Assembly (NCBI RefSeq): GCF_018873765.1
Contig: NC_057922.1
Span: 17,125,563 to 17,189,562, forward strand
Direction of reading: 5' to 3'
Length of the DNA stretch: 64,000 nt
From: Telopea speciosissima
Lineage: Eukaryota; Streptophyta; Magnoliopsida; Proteales; Proteaceae
Shown in pieces: positions 25,601 through 36,723 of this stretch. A program made the translations under genes and the position numbers. Positions within the stretch are counted from its first letter, which is position 1, and every line of letters starts with the position of its first letter. The notes under the pieces are model-generated. The model ran no database searches. It was not told the DNA's origin and was given only the letters and a program-made list of their open reading frames with translations.

Positions 25601-28318
25601 TTCTGTTTCGTGTTTGGTTGTATGACTAATTTTTTCCGATCAACATCTTTATGTTGCTTATAAGAAAAAAGGGCAGGGGATCACCACATTGGTGGCGTAG
25701 AATGGAATCCCTGCACCCAGCCAATGGGAGCATGGGAGAGGATGGGTCACAGTTGGTATGTGGGGGGGAGCAGGGTATCAGGGAGGAGAGTGTGAGAGGG
25801 CATATTACACTACTGGTGTGACGGTCATTTTCCCTAAAATAATAAAATATGATTAATATGCCTGTAGGACTACGAGACCGGATCGTGTCCTTGTACAAGT
25901 ACCGTCCCTGGCCCTCCAGAGCCAGTCACATGGAATCCACAGTGGGACCCACAGGAGGAGTGGATTCCATGTGAGTGGCCTTGGACGGTACTTGTACAAG
26001 GACATGATCCGTGTTCTAGGATTACGGCTTTCAATTGTTGATATCCCTTTTGTTCCCATAGAAGTTATTAACTACTGCTGTCTGTTGAGGGCAAGATGTG
26101 GCCTCTAATAATGTTCATACAGAATAGCTTTATTGTCTTAATTTTCCTCGAGAAATTGTGACAAGAGGAATGTCAACATTTGGTGGAGAAGGGGCAAAAT
26201 TTTTTCTCGTTTTTTAATATTCTCTCATCACCTTCAAACAAAGGATGCTCAAGTAGTTGTTAGTACTCTTGATTTATTTGTGGAAGATCTGTTTTGGAGC
26301 TCACAGTACGTACTATAGTTTGCATTTCCCTTCTTCAAGCTATTTGACTCGGTAATATGCTTTATTAAGTCAAATATAATTACTCATATTGCTGCCAGGT
26401 GCAAGCTGTCACGATCCATGCCACCCATAATTACTTTGTGACTGCTTCTCTCGACAATACATGGTGCTTTTATGATCTTTCTTCTGGATTATGCCTCACT
26501 CAGGTTTGCTGCGCCTCTCTCTCTCTCTCTGTCTCTCAGTTCCAGCTGGTTAATTGGTGATATTTTTTACAGGTTGGAGATGCTTCAGGGTCAGAGGGCT
26601 ATACGTCAGCTGCTTTTCATCCTGATGGTCTCATCCTTGGGACTGGAACTGCAGAGGCACTTGTTCGAATTTGGGATGTAAAAAGTCAGGTATAGTTTGA
26701 TTAAAAAAAAAACTATGATTCATTAGAGGATGGAATGATGACAAGCATGTTTTGGCAAATGGTAACTTGTTTGACAAGTTTGGTCAAAAGAGGTCAGACC
26801 AAAAGTTGAGTAAAAGTTCGCTAGTTCCATATTTTCCCAAATTCATATCTTCCGTTTGTTGCTTAAAATTGGATAAAATTTCCGTGTTCTGGTCATGCTA
26901 GCACTCTAATTTTATCTTTTAGTGTGTTTGGCTCATTAAGTACCTTTTCTCTAGGTCCTTTTTATATTTGTATTCTTCTAAAATAAATGTTATGTTTGCA
27001 GTCAAATGTTGCAAAGTTTGATGGGCATATTGGGCCAGTAACTGCCATGTCTTTCTCTGAAAATGGCTACTTCTTAGCGGTATGCAATTTCCTGTTCTTA
27101 ATTGAGGAAGCCAGGTTTTGATGTTATGCTTGATTTTAACCTATGTGTCTTAACATATCAGACATCAGCTCATGACGGTGTCAAGCTTTGGGATCTCCGC
27201 AAATTGAAAAATTTCCGGACCTTCACTCCTTATGATTCAAATACACCAACAAATGCTGGTATACAATTTTTCTGCACAATCTATTTATCAGATAGGCAAA
27301 ATAGGATGTACCTTTGCTCAAGTTTGACTTTTTCTGAAGTTAAGGAAGCTGGAACAAGTGGATCGCATGTGGGATTCTTAACCTTTTTTATTATTTACTT
27401 ATTTTTATTTTCAGTCATTGGTAAATCTCACTGCATTAAATTCTTAGACCAGTTTTCAAACCAGGAGGGAGTACTTTATTTATTTCTGTTGCTTTTCAAA
27501 GATGTATAAAACCAGTTTGTCAAAAACTTATAATACATTGCTCTATTTCTGGCTTTGCAGTGGAATTTGACCATAGTGGATCTTACCTTGGAATTGCTGG
27601 TTCAGATATGAGGTGAGATTTCAGAATGCTTTCTTTTATAACTGGTGGACTAGTTTCAACTTCTGAGGGGAAGAAAATGAATTTTTGTTTAACTTAATCC
27701 ATTAGTGTCTTACTGGGTGTTTCTTTATCCCTGAGCTGCAGAGCAATATTGTCAGATTGCCCATTTCTTGCGAAATTCTTAATCTCTACCCTTTATTAGC
27801 TGTTTGGCAAGTGTATAGGACTATAGGCATAAATGCATAACATATGTAGGCTCAACCACTTTGCTGTATTGATCCTGTGACATTGTGAGAGGAATATTGC
27901 AGTTCTTTCTAGAATTCTTATATTCATTTCCTCAGTTACAATATTGTATTTGGTGGCACTGATTTTTATCTGAAGCTTGTATTTCTACATTTTTGGTTCT
28001 AAGTTTTTCTTACGCATTGCTGCAGAGTTTACCAAGTTGCAAGTGTCAAAGCAGAATGGAATTGCATCAAAACATTCCCAGATTTGTCTGGCACAGGTCC
28101 CTCATAGAGAATATTATGTTTTCCTTCCTATACCTTGAAATTATGTAAGCTCTAAAATTAATATCTCCGTTACATGTCTACTCACCTGTTCTGTACTAAA
28201 TGCAGGTAAAGCAACTTGTGTGAAGTTTAGTTCAGATGCAAAATATATGGCAGTAGGGTCAATGGATCGGAACCTCCGAATCTTTGGCTTGCCTGGAGAT
28301 GGTGCAGAAGAGTCTTAG
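7642..28318 (+). CDS. PRP19: Pre-mRNA-processing factor 19 (PRP19/MAC3), U-box E3 ligase
   Basis: Core subunit of the nuclear Prp19/MOS4-associated complex, acting in spliceosome activation and as a ubiquitin ligase. The 18 coding exons are: 7642-7654, 7783-7868, 8035-8106, 8191-8253, 12893-12979, 13529-13676, 13824-13945, 14855-14971, 22263-22358, 22444-22503, 25277-25351, 26399-26503, 26573-26689, 27002-27079, 27162-27258, 27561-27612, 28026-28096, 28206-28318. All introns are GT-AG, and the join is 1572 nt (523 aa plus stop), the length of Arabidopsis MAC3A. The U-box is about residues 1-70 ([22 protein letters not shown]). A coiled-coil region follows ([34 protein letters not shown]), then a linker, then a C-terminal WD40 propeller from about 215 ([46 protein letters not shown]). 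The start MFCSISG fits the family N-terminus. Introns 4 (4.6 kb), 8 (7.3 kb) and 10 (2.8 kb) are swollen by repeats, but the reading frame is intact. Confidence 0.97.
7655..7782 (+). other. PRP19 intron 1 with (TC)n tract
   Basis: A 128-bp intron follows only 13 coding bases. A (TC)n microsatellite begins about 7 bases after the donor site. Such tracts are common near plant 5' ends, and no function is claimed. Confidence 0.8.
8254..12892 (+). other. PRP19 intron 4 (4.6 kb) with repeats
   Basis: Contains a TTTCGGT/ACTGAAAT-rich degenerate block (about 8880-9120), the 123-bp tandem duplication at 9837-10060, a partial direct repeat (CTTTTCATTTCCTTTTAT at about 11776 and 12023) and a C-rich tract at 12826-12843. 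No gene is recognised inside. Confidence 0.7.
9837..10060. repeat. Tandem duplication, 123-bp unit
   Basis: CTGGACTGTTGTTTGAAGAT starts at 9837 and again at 9960. The units share CATCAGTCCTTCCGATACTA, TTCTCCAATAGTTGATCAGC and a TGCTGTCG-TTCTGCCCAGG end, with few differences. The duplication is recent and noncoding. Confidence 0.9.
15399..15523. mobile_element. Foldback MITE with TTCTCTGTG ends
   Basis: The left end ATGTTCTCTGTGCCG, continuing GCAGGCTGCGCCCAGACACA, is mirrored by the right end TGTGTCTGGGTGCAGGCTGC...CGGCACAGAGAACAT. Arms are about 40 bp around an unrelated centre. It is related to the 47828-47967 element. No transposase is present. Confidence 0.85.
15768..15870. mobile_element. 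CATAGTTGTC-family MITE, right-truncated
   Basis: Begins CATAGTTGTCACGGTGGCAT and continues with GGCGGT-, CCTAAG- and GCGGT-rich sequence typical of the family. The matching CAACTATG end is not seen. Confidence 0.65.
16840..17345 (-). mobile_element. LTR-like fragment with TGATGCAG terminus
   Basis: Read on the minus strand, it starts TGATGCAGATTTATCACC at 17345 and continues with GGGTTTC...TAATGTAATAGGCC. The phrases match the 20871-21527 block (GGCYYATTACAxTGTAACCC-type), so the two are one family in the same orientation. The other terminus and the target duplication were not found. Confidence 0.5.
17733..18250. repeat. Tandem duplication (about 194-bp unit), one unit interrupted by a MITE
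   Basis: AAAACAGAGAAGTAGAAGAA...GGGAGTAGGGA, then CCGGAAAGGTAGGAGGAAGC, GTTGCCGGAATAGCAGAGA and GAACTGGAAG, occur at about 17735-17890 and again at 17930-18245. The second copy is split by the 153-bp MITE at 17983-18135. Confidence 0.85.
17983..18135. mobile_element. hAT-type MITE with 8-bp target duplication
   Basis: A 153-bp element running CATAGTTGTCACCGCG...GCGCCTTGACAACTATG, with CCAAGGCGC/GCGCCTTGG-type inner repeats. It is flanked by perfect CTTGCTGG duplications at 17975-17982 and 18136-18143. An 8-bp duplication is the hallmark of hAT elements. The neighbouring tandem copy reads TTTGCCGGAGCC at the same place with no insertion, which gives an internal empty site. It is nonautonomous, with no coding capacity. 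Confidence 0.88.
18480..18644. mobile_element. CATAGTTGTC-family MITE, left end missing
   Basis: Ends GGCGACGCCTTGACAACTATG at 18644 and contains CCAAGGTGTCGC, CGCCTTGGCAACG and GCCAAGGCGG. The left terminus has been lost or replaced. Confidence 0.6.
19098..20233 (+). mobile_element. LTR-like block, TGATGCAG...CATCA
   Basis: Starts TGATGCAGGTGCACTG and ends AATCCACATCA, ends that match the orientation-reversed blocks at 17345 and 21527. The flanking pentamers (TAAAG and TATCC) do not match, so insertion borders are unproven. It contains a (TC)n-rich stretch near 19665 and a 238-bp tandem duplication. The open frames within are not recognisable proteins. Confidence 0.45.
19143..19600. repeat. 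Tandem duplication, 238-bp unit
   Basis: TCCATGTGAAGATGAACTGG starts at 19143 and at 19381, and the copies stay nearly identical through AAGCAACGAAGCAGCAGATT. The second copy is slightly shorter. The few mismatches indicate a recent event inside the LTR-like block. Confidence 0.92.
20691..20805. mobile_element. CATAGTTGTC-family MITE, complete ends
   Basis: Begins CATAGTTGTCCTGGCGTCTG and ends GTGACACCTTGACAACTATG: a 115-bp copy with both termini. The 8-bp flanks (ATCACCTA and CTCCTCTG) differ, so the target duplication has decayed or the borders shifted. Confidence 0.75.
20871..21527 (-). mobile_element. LTR-like block, minus orientation
   Basis: On the minus strand it starts TGATGCAGTTGCATTGGACA at 21527 and ends ...CATCA at 20871, about 657 bp. 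ACTCA occurs just beyond the right end and three bases outside the left end, so the target duplication is imperfect. It contains poly-A and CTAACTCA-type sequence typical of an LTR R/U5 region read backwards. Confidence 0.5.
22504..25276 (+). other. PRP19 intron 10 (2.8 kb)
   Basis: No gene recognised. It contains a (CTTTTT)n-like tract near 23045, a duplicated phrase AGAGATTG-ACAATGTCTT (about 24640 and 24703) and a poly-C tract near 25160-25182. The ORFs within lack known motifs. Confidence 0.6.
25879..26011. mobile_element. Foldback MITE in PRP19 intron 11
   Basis: The left arm CGGATCGTGTCCTTGTACAA, then GTACCGTCC, is mirrored by the right arm GGACGGTACTTGTACAAGGA, then CATGATCCG. The inner CACATGGAATCCAC / GTGGATTCCATGTG also pair, so nearly the whole 133 bp folds. 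No coding content. Confidence 0.88.
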
Positions 28319-31141
28319 TGGTAACTCATTTCTCCTGCCTGCTTATCGCGTAGGCCTCCCATTATTCCTCAGCTGTTCATTTTTTAATTTTCAGGTGACG
28401 TAAGTAGATGAAAACTCAGGCAGTTTTAAGTTACGTGGTTTGGGGGTTCAATTCTGTGTTTCAAAAGTATACAGGCAATGGTGCGGTAAGATTTTTGGCA
28501 GGCGTTCTACTTTGAGCTTTTTGTTTTGAGCATGTAACATGTAATAGCAGCACATATGTGATAGCGGGATTACCTTTTAACAAAAATTTCCCTTTCGAGA
28601 TTTCCCCGACTGTAAAATTATTTACTTGTCTGAGAGACTAGCAAAGATGGTGGATACCTGACATGGATTCCGGCAAAAAAAATCTGTTAATTGCTTAGTA
28701 TCTTCTTTCCCCAAATCTGATGATGGATGGCTTTGCTGGACTATTTCTTTACAGATAGTGAAAACACTTTCGTTTGAATACTACTAGCAAGGATACTAGG
28801 CATTTCTGGCTCGTGTGACAGACAGGCTTCCTGGCTCGTGCATGGTATTTGTCTTCGTTGATTCACATGACGATAGGTGAATGAGTTTCAGGGGCTGTAT
28901 CCAGTCAACAAGTTCACCGTATGAACTGGTTCATCCGGTAGTGTCATTTAGAAGCAAGAGTAATTCTTATTATTTATACCAATAAATTAGGAAAGAACAA
29001 AGCTACGAATATAATGCAAGATCTCACAGGTATAAAGAAAGAAATTTGACACTTGACGATGCATCGAGGGTTTACTGTTAGGGGTTCGTTACTTTGACTT
29101 GCACCCAGGAGGATAGCAAGGCCTTCCCCAGCAAAGTGGCCTCTAGGACAGGAAGGGAGTGGAGGGGGTAGTTTGGTAATCAACCATCAACCCCCAACCC
29201 CCCGAGATTCATATTGATCAATCAATTTCTGTCCAAGCTCCTGTAGTCCATATATGTAAATCCTAACACACTCAATGCGTCCACAAATTGCCAATAGAAT
29301 TTTGATGTGAAAGGGTAAATCCTAGCTATGAAAGTAGCATTTATCCGTCAGATGCTTGCAACTCATTACTCTACTTTCGCAGTCTGAGACCGAGGCATAT
29401 TTTGAGACTTTGAGAACTCGGTTTTGGACCCTAACTTGGTCAGGCCAAAAACGAGTTGGACCTATATCTTGCCAATGTTGGTGAGTTGGTAATTTTTTTT
29501 TTTGAATTTGTTCCATGGTTTTGGTGGATTTTTGACCTAGTTTGATCATGAAACTTAGTGTATAGCTTATTTCACCAAGATCAAATCTCAACCGAAACAA
29601 TGTCTCTCCGATTTCGCCTTTAAAATTGTCTCGATTCTGTAAAAAAACTAAGATATTACTGAGATCTCACTGCAAGTTCTTGTTCCATGCTTACTATAGT
29701 CAATCCAGAGTTTCAGCCTATTTTTTCCAAGATGTGCCCATATGGGTTTCCCGAGGATGGAATGCCCCTTCCTCCCCACCTCACCAATTTAAAGTTAGCA
29801 ACTAAAAGTTAAACGATATGAGCATTGTTTGAGAAATCAGAGTTGGATCGCCAATTCCATCCAATCGTACTGGGAACTGTGATTCCCAACTCAAAAAATC
29901 AGCTCATTTCCAAGTTTCAGGCCCATTTTGGCCAATTTTCAACCAATTCTCGATGAATTGAAATCAAAACCCATGGAGGTCGAGTCCCTTGCCGCCATAA
30001 ACAACAAAGGAAAAACAGCAAAACACAAGACCGAATGCCGAGTGCAACACCGAAAGAAACAAGAGTCAATGTACAACGTTACTCTCCTGAAGACCAAGGC
30101 ATCAGTAGTATTGAAGGATCTCGATTTCTACATGGACATGAATACATGATCTTCATCGGATCTGCTATAGCTTTCATTTTACCTCGGGATGGGAAAGTCA
30201 CCAAGTGCCCAAATCCCATTGGCATGCAAACACCACCTGTCTACACGATGCCGTGTTGATGTCTGTTTGTGCTTTGAGTGTCCACCACGTCAGGAGAAAT
30301 GAGCGTAACCGTCACTGAATCTGCACACTGACGAGTTTGTGGCATTTGGATTCATTTGCCATGAACTTGAGCCCATTGCTTAATTTAGCTATGAACTCAT
30401 ATATTAATTCAGATCCCTAACATACATAGATGACCTGGTATAGGATTAGACTGACCCCCTCCCCCCTCTGTTCCAGGCTGATAGGTCCCAGCTTTGCTTT
30501 TGGTTACATTGCAACGAAAAACACTTTTGTGAGATGTACCTAAGTACAGGTCAACCCTAAAATTTACTAGAAAGAAACTATTCAAAAGGGAACATATACC
30601 TGACGAGCTTTGACAGACAAGTTCAGGTAAAGAACACAAGTGGATTCAAATCCAAGGGTTCCCAACATATAAGATGGTGATAACCGAGTCTTTATGGTTT
30701 GATACCACAGCTAATTCAAATACAAGAGTTCCCAACACCAAAGGTTGGGGGTAACCATGTCTCAATGAATTGACACCACAGCTCAATAAAGTAATGAATC
30801 CACTGCCTCCAGGCAACGGTTGATTTTCATATACTGTTAATGGCTGTTGCATGCTGGCCTTTCTTTAGCTGCCAGTACCAGAAAACAAGCTCAAATATAA
30901 GACGTAACATGGTCACACAAATGATGCTAATTAAAATAAAGACGCTCAACAAAAAGTTGGGGTGTACAAGAAGTTTAAAATAAAGAAAACGCTCTCCAGA
31001 CATGAGAAGGGGGAAAATGTATAATACTCTACACTCAACAAAAGCCTTATCCAGGCCAAAATGAAGAAAGTGTACGAAAGAATAAAGAATGATGCCATCA
31101 TTATGAAGTAAATAATTGGAGTAAAGAAACTCAGCCTCAGG
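28319..31141. other. Convergent intergenic region between PRP19 and TLDc genes
   Basis: The proximal part should hold the 3' untranslated regions of both genes, but no definite polyadenylation signal can be assigned. The region 29,050-29,200 is GC-rich and repeat-like. The remaining ORFs are short and unrecognisable. Confidence 0.5.
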
Positions 31142-34100
31142 TCAAGTAAGGTATTGTGACAAATGTGCAAATCCCCACAACTGCAGAAAGCAATGAACAG
31201 GATGATCAAACCAAGAATAGATTTCCATAACAACCAAGTGAACAAATTATAATAAAATGCAAACACATGCAAGACGAAAACAGATTTTCTGGTTGAAAAA
31301 GATTAAGAATGTAAAATCATGGTATTAAAAGGACTCATTCGACTTCTGTTAATTCTTTTTAATTTATTGTGATCTTTTATCACAAATGTTATTCAGCCAA
31401 TAGTTAGCCAATTACTATCATGAACCAAGTAACAAGATCCCAAACCCCACAGAAGAAAAACAAAAAACCAACACTGCTGCTGATCATTTACACATCAATA
31501 TTTAACAAAATTAGTTTCGATCCTATGGACAGCTGGAGGTGCATATATTTAATCCATGCAAACATTAGGGCCCTCCCACTGCATTTAGAACCAGTGATGA
31601 AAACAGTTGTTCAATGGATGCCTGCATTATAGGCAGCTTGCACTAACATTTTTGTGGGTGTGATGGTTGGGGGGTTGGGGGGGATGGATCCTAGACTAGA
31701 TGAGGAACAGGAGGTCTCAAACTTGAAACCTCCTGGGGGCTAGGCTCTACTGCACTAGCCTCAAGCCAGGTGCACTAGCAGCTGTCGTCAATATTATTTT
31801 CTTTTCTTCAGTCCTTCCATCATTAGACATGAGATGATGACCTATCTTCAGGCTAAACGAGGCTCAAACAAGATAACGTTACCTTCTTTTCAAGATATTG
31901 TCATCAACATTACATGACCATGTATTGTCAGTGTCACATTAGACTCCTCAGAACTAGGCATGAATATGTCTGTTAGTACCTCCTAAAAGTTACTAACAAA
32001 ATTTCACCTTTTCTTTAAACTTCCATGCATTAACCTTTATGAACTTATTTATAAAATATTTCAATCAACAATCTATTCTTTGAACTGCCGTCTTGCTACT
32101 TGGTATACCACGCACACCAGATAACAGTACAAAAATCAAAACAAAAAAACTGCAATAGCATTATCCAAACAAAAATGCAGCAAAGATCAAAAGTATTTGA
32201 AAATACCAAAGAAGGGAACCACACAATACCTCGACATTCTTCAGTTCAAATTCAGGACTACGGGCCAAGCACATGTTTCCGAAGGTTTCACAAGGTCCAC
32301 TTGTTCCACGTAACCTTTTTAAAGGAACCATACAATTAGGAAGAAAAAAATCAGCAGCTTTGATGTTCAAATATAGACAGGTTTTGCATTTGGCTGCTGC
32401 TCCGATGGGACAAGTGGAGAGAAATTTCAAAACATCAAATAGTAACTTACAGATCTCCATCCAAGCATAGAGCAAAGTTTCCACCCCCACCAAGAGCCAA
32501 TAAGTCATTCAAGCACAGGTAAAAATACCGATTTGCACCTATGCCAAGAAAACATTTACACTGTTAGTTCAAAAACAAATATACAGAATATGTTTGGCTT
32601 CGTTAGTGTAATATAAATAAAAAATCAACAAGATTTTATCACCTGGGACTTATAGTCAAGCCCATGACATAATAAATTCTGTAAATATTGAGGAACCCAT
32701 GATACGGGAGCCCTTCAAAATTTCAAAGCTAAACTTCTAGAAGCTCTATTGGTAACATGGGACCTACTGGTTTTGGAATATTTACAAACCAACAGAGATG
32801 GACCCCAGAGGCATTTGCTGATCCATTGAGAGTGAAAAAAAACCTCACAATAGGGCTGAGCTGAGAGCAGCTTTAACAGGTGCTCAATTAGCATCGAAGA
32901 TGTGGATCACTGCATTATTATGCAAGGAAGGTGATCAGAAATCAGGTGGTTCAGTGCATCTACTACAGGCCCATGGTACATGCATCATTTGATAAGAAGG
33001 GATTGGTCTAATGAACATGTTATTCTCATGGTGTCCAAGATCGAGGAATCCAACGAGCTTCCCTGATGGAGTATTTTCTGTGAGAAACTTTCTGCAAACC
33101 TCCCGTGGGTTCTCTTTCTGATTGATCCATCAATAAAGAGCATCCCAGTGCACAAGACTCCCACTACTGCAGGGTCTGGGAGGGGCAAATGTACACAGCC
33201 TTATCCCCTGCTTCGCAAGAGAGGCTGTTTCCAAGTTTTGAACCTGCAACCAACAGGTTGCAATAGCGCAACTTTTTGTGCTAAGGCTTGCCCACTTGAT
33301 TGATCCATCAATGGTTGTTGTAATTGTAAGTGGGAGTATCTATATGGCCCATTCAAGGTGCTGGGCTATTATTCCTTAACAATGCTAAATGTATGAAATT
33401 ATTACCCTTGGTTATCATTACAAAAAAATAAAAATAAGCAAGGAGCTCCAAGAGTAACCTATTTTCTCTGTCAACCATCATTGTCATAATTTAGGTTGAG
33501 AATGTCTCTTCTTTTAGGAAGGGGAACTTCAGGAAGGAAGCTGTCAATTGCTTCCATTGCAACACGTAAAGATAGCCTCCAGAATTAATTAACAAGAAAC
33601 TTCCAGGCATAATCTATAATTGATAATAATTTTCACTAGACATTGAATTGCGAATGAACAGATAAATGATAGTTCAGTATACTATTAAGAAAGTCCTCTC
33701 GAGATAATTATGAAGTTATGCAGAAAAGTGAGAAAAGATGTCCTTAAGATGGGAAACTCTAATTTACTGAAGCATTGTCATAAATTATAGGAGAAGAATT
33801 ATAAAGCAAGTGTGTGCAAGTGTTGTGTTGCAGTTTTATGCGTATGTATATGTGAGAGAGACAGGGGGGATGGGGGGGAGGGGGATAAGATTACTTACCA
33901 GTTGCCCTGAAAAGCCTTGGTTCACCATATATAGTGGTAAATACAAATGCTTGGTTTGTTCCCTGATGCAAAATTATGATAAATGAAATCAAGGTCAACC
34001 TGCTATTCCAACTAGACTCACATGCATACAAATAACCAATCTGAACTTAGAACAAGAAGACTGTGCTAACTTACTTGATATTTTCTTTTTGCAGTAGGTT

Positions 34101-35820
34101 TTAGGGGACATTCCAATAGCCCACCAAACACAGCACCTTCCATATCACCAACGATCTAGATGGCTCAAAATATTATTCATGTCAGTTTCCAAAAGGAAAA
34201 ACCAAAACATCATAACAATCATGAAGATAATACTGTTAAAAATAATGAAACTCTGAAAGCATCTCTCAGATAATACAATTCTGTACAAACAAAACTGAGG
34301 AGCTTTTATTGGAACAGATATAAATTCACTCTGCACTTACCAGCAAACAAGGACCAGAAAGATCAGCACTCTTACGTAGAAGTGTACGCAGTGAGATTCC
34401 ATGTTTTAACGTACTGCCCTTCATTTGAAAGAACTAATGCACTAAGAGGCAACTTAAAAGAAACAGAACCAAATTGAAGGAAAATGTGATAATTTCTTGA
34501 GCAATATTTACCTATACAGCAGGACCCATTGGCAGCCTTTCACTATATTAGGAAGAGATGACTGAAAGAATTCGTACAAATCAGAAGAAATAAATGAAGA
34601 ACTGTCAAGAAAATCAGGAACAACTTTCGGTGGAACAAGTGAGGTAGTTGCTTCTTCAAATTTATCAGCAAATTTAATGTTTCTGCTTGAGGCATGCCCT
34701 CCATCTTCTGCAATTTTTTTTGAAATTTCTTTGTCATTGCATACAGGTCCAGACTCTGCATTGGGATCAAGTGGAATTTCTTGCCACTTAAAACTTTTGC
34801 TTCTCCATTTACTTGGAAGTGATTGAACCGATTTGGTGTCATTTTGACGTCTGTTAGATTTGCGTCCACCAAAGGTTGCTGAGGGGAGAAGTGATGAAAT
34901 AAATGATGATACAGATTTCTCCGAATTATTTAAACCCTCCTTAGAAGATGGCCTGGCCTACACATGTAAAAACCTCATGTTACAAGCTAAATTTCAAAAG
35001 GACAAAAGAAATAATAAGAGGATAACTTAACAACAACGCAAGTTGAAGATCATAAGGAGGCATCAGTTTTAAAATAACATTGACTGTTCATCCTCATACA
35101 GTTTTTTTTTTTTTTTTCTCCCTTTCAAAAAGGTGGAATCAAACCCGTACCAACCAACATCCAGTGAAGCTTAATCATTACGATAAGCATCAAATACAAA
35201 TGAATTAACACTAGAAATGCATAATCGCATAGGGAGAACTTTAAATGCCTTTTACAAACTATTTATGGACATTTCAAAAATGTAAAATTTTGACAAATAA
35301 AAATTGAAACTACAAACTTCTCAACGGAGGTAACAATAAGCAAAAAAGCATTACCATAGACCCGCCCATTGATAATAAACTAGAAAGTCACAGTAGTTGA
35401 ACCTATTAGAAGATCAAGGAAACTCCCTTTTATCAAATAATAGTTTTGTTTATCCGAATTTCAACCACTTCCCACCAACCCCCAACAAATAAAAACCTCA
35501 TAAAGGATCCCAAATATCCAAAATTAGCAATCTCAACTGCACTCTCTGATCCACTTGCCAAAACAAAGATCAGATAGCAGGATCAGATCACAAAGCATGC
35601 TACTTTCCCAAATTTCCGCATTTTGGCCATCTGAGTCGGCGTATCGAGCAATCAACCACTGCACAGTGGAACAATAAAAAGAGAAAACAAAAAGAAAGAA
35701 CACAAGAAGTTCTACCTCAGGGTCAGGAAGAACGACGGAAGAGTCCCTAGAGGTGTGGGATGGAGCGTCGGCAAAAAGACGAGAGAGCTTGTCGGCAGCT
35801 TTCTCTTTCAACGAATTCAT
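31142..35820 (-). CDS. TLDc-domain protein (oxidation-resistance OXR1-like)
   Basis: Eight coding exons on the minus strand: 35820-35716, 34957-34512, 34413-34341, 34155-34075, 33962-33899, 32538-32451, 32314-32230, 31180-31142. All splice sites are GT-AG, and the join is 981 nt (326 aa plus stop). The N-terminal half (MNSLKEKAADKLSRLFADAP and a Ser/Lys-rich stretch) looks disordered. The C-terminal TLDc domain spans about residues 160-326: DLYEFFQSSLPNIVKGCQW, STLKHGISLRTLL, GPCLLIVGDMEGAVFGG, YFYLCLNDLLALGGGGNFAL, GTSGPCETFGN and the terminal LWGFAHLSQYLT. The last exon codes only 12 residues and was identified from the conserved LWGF end. TLDc proteins are linked to oxidative-stress resistance and, in some, to V-ATPase. 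The exact paralogue is unknown. An in-frame upstream open region exists, but MNSLKEK fits the family start. Confidence 0.95.
31690..31790 (-). repeat. tRNA-derived SINE-like module
   Basis: Read on the minus strand, GGAGGTTTCAAGTTTGAGAC resembles a pol III B box, preceded by a TAGTGCACCTGGCTTGAGG head. No tail or target duplication identified. Confidence 0.3.
33135..33296 (-). mobile_element. Full-length Au-type SINE with 16-bp target duplication
   Basis: On the minus strand it reads GTGGGCAAGCCTTAGCACAA (head with A-box region), GGTTGCAGGTTCAAAACTTG (B box), GGAAACAGCCTCTCTTGCGA, then AAGGCTGTGTACAT, AGACCCTGCAGTAGTGGGAG and a short T-rich end, which is the Au layout. It is flanked by perfect 16-bp repeats TGATTGATCCATCAAT at 33119-33134 and 33297-33312. 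It lies in intron 5 of the TLDc gene, in the same orientation as the gene. Confidence 0.93.
35125..35195 (-). repeat. Possible tRNA-derived module in TLDc intron 1
   Basis: The minus strand contains GGTACGGGTTTGATTCCACC, a B-box-like sequence. The length and borders are unclear. Confidence 0.25.
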
Positions 35821-36700
35821 GGTAATGTTCCAACGTACTTTAATGGCGAAACGACAGAGATGGAGAATAACTCGAAACCTTTGCCCTAATAATAGCAATT
35901 CTCAATGTCGAAGAATAGCAGCAGAGAGATAGAGAGAGATGGGGGTTAGGGTGCTTTGGGCTTTCTCTTCTTCGCCACTCACCTTTCCCTTATTTTGCCA
36001 TCCAAGCATTCCAAAAGGAGAAGCGCTTGTGGAAGAGACGGGTGGCAACTGAGCAACCTCGAAAGTTTGGTAATAAAAGGGAATGTGTGTGTCGCCATGC
36101 TGTAGCTGGACACTTCACGTCAACGATAGAATCAGGTTCCCTTCGATGTTTATATTCCTTTTCTTTCTGGACTTGACACGTAGAATAGAACATAAATTTT
36201 TTTTTTTTAGAATTGAGAGTTTTTATATATATTTTACTTTGGGTGAGGGGAATACAGGTTTGGGGAGGTGAACAGTATCAGTATGGAGATTCGAACTCGA
36301 TACCTCCTAGTGAGCATGAAAGCATGATGATATGCACCACAGTTCACCAATCCAATTCCTTTTAATTTTTTTGAAAAATTTGTCTTTTGGTTTTACCCAA
36401 AAAAAATAAAAAAACAGAATTTTTTTCCCCTAGCTATCTAATGATTAACATGGCCCATGGGACATTTAGGTCAAAGTTTGGCTGTTACGCGGGTTGCAGT
36501 CCTGTTCATGTTGCCCCATTCGTAGGCGTGGATTTGAAATCTCGAAGAAGGAGATTATTTCAAGTTAATGCCTACGGTTGGGAGAAATAGAAACAGGTAA
36601 CTAAGAAAAAACCATTACACAAGTTGGAGCCAAATATTTTTTTTCATTCTAGTTACAGTAACTCGGAAAAAACCATATTGGGATTTCTAGGCTAATATGG
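35821..36700. other. TLDc upstream region
   Basis: Presumed 5' UTR and promoter of the minus-strand TLDc gene. No assured TATA box. A minus-strand GAGTTCGAATC B-box-like word at about 36287-36297 suggests a SINE fragment. Confidence 0.4.
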
Positions 36701-36723
36701 ATACGAATATAGATTGATGTATG

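Noticed and set aside
31437-31455. Alternative last exon of the TLDc gene (TGTGGGGTTTGG on the minus strand)
   Set aside because: No AG acceptor in front of it and the continuation does not fit the family; the exon at 31142-31180 fits in both respects.
32161-32229. Read-through end VEVLCGSLLWYFQ for the TLDc protein
   Set aside because: GAG is followed by a GT donor, and the family ends in LWGF, found at 31180.
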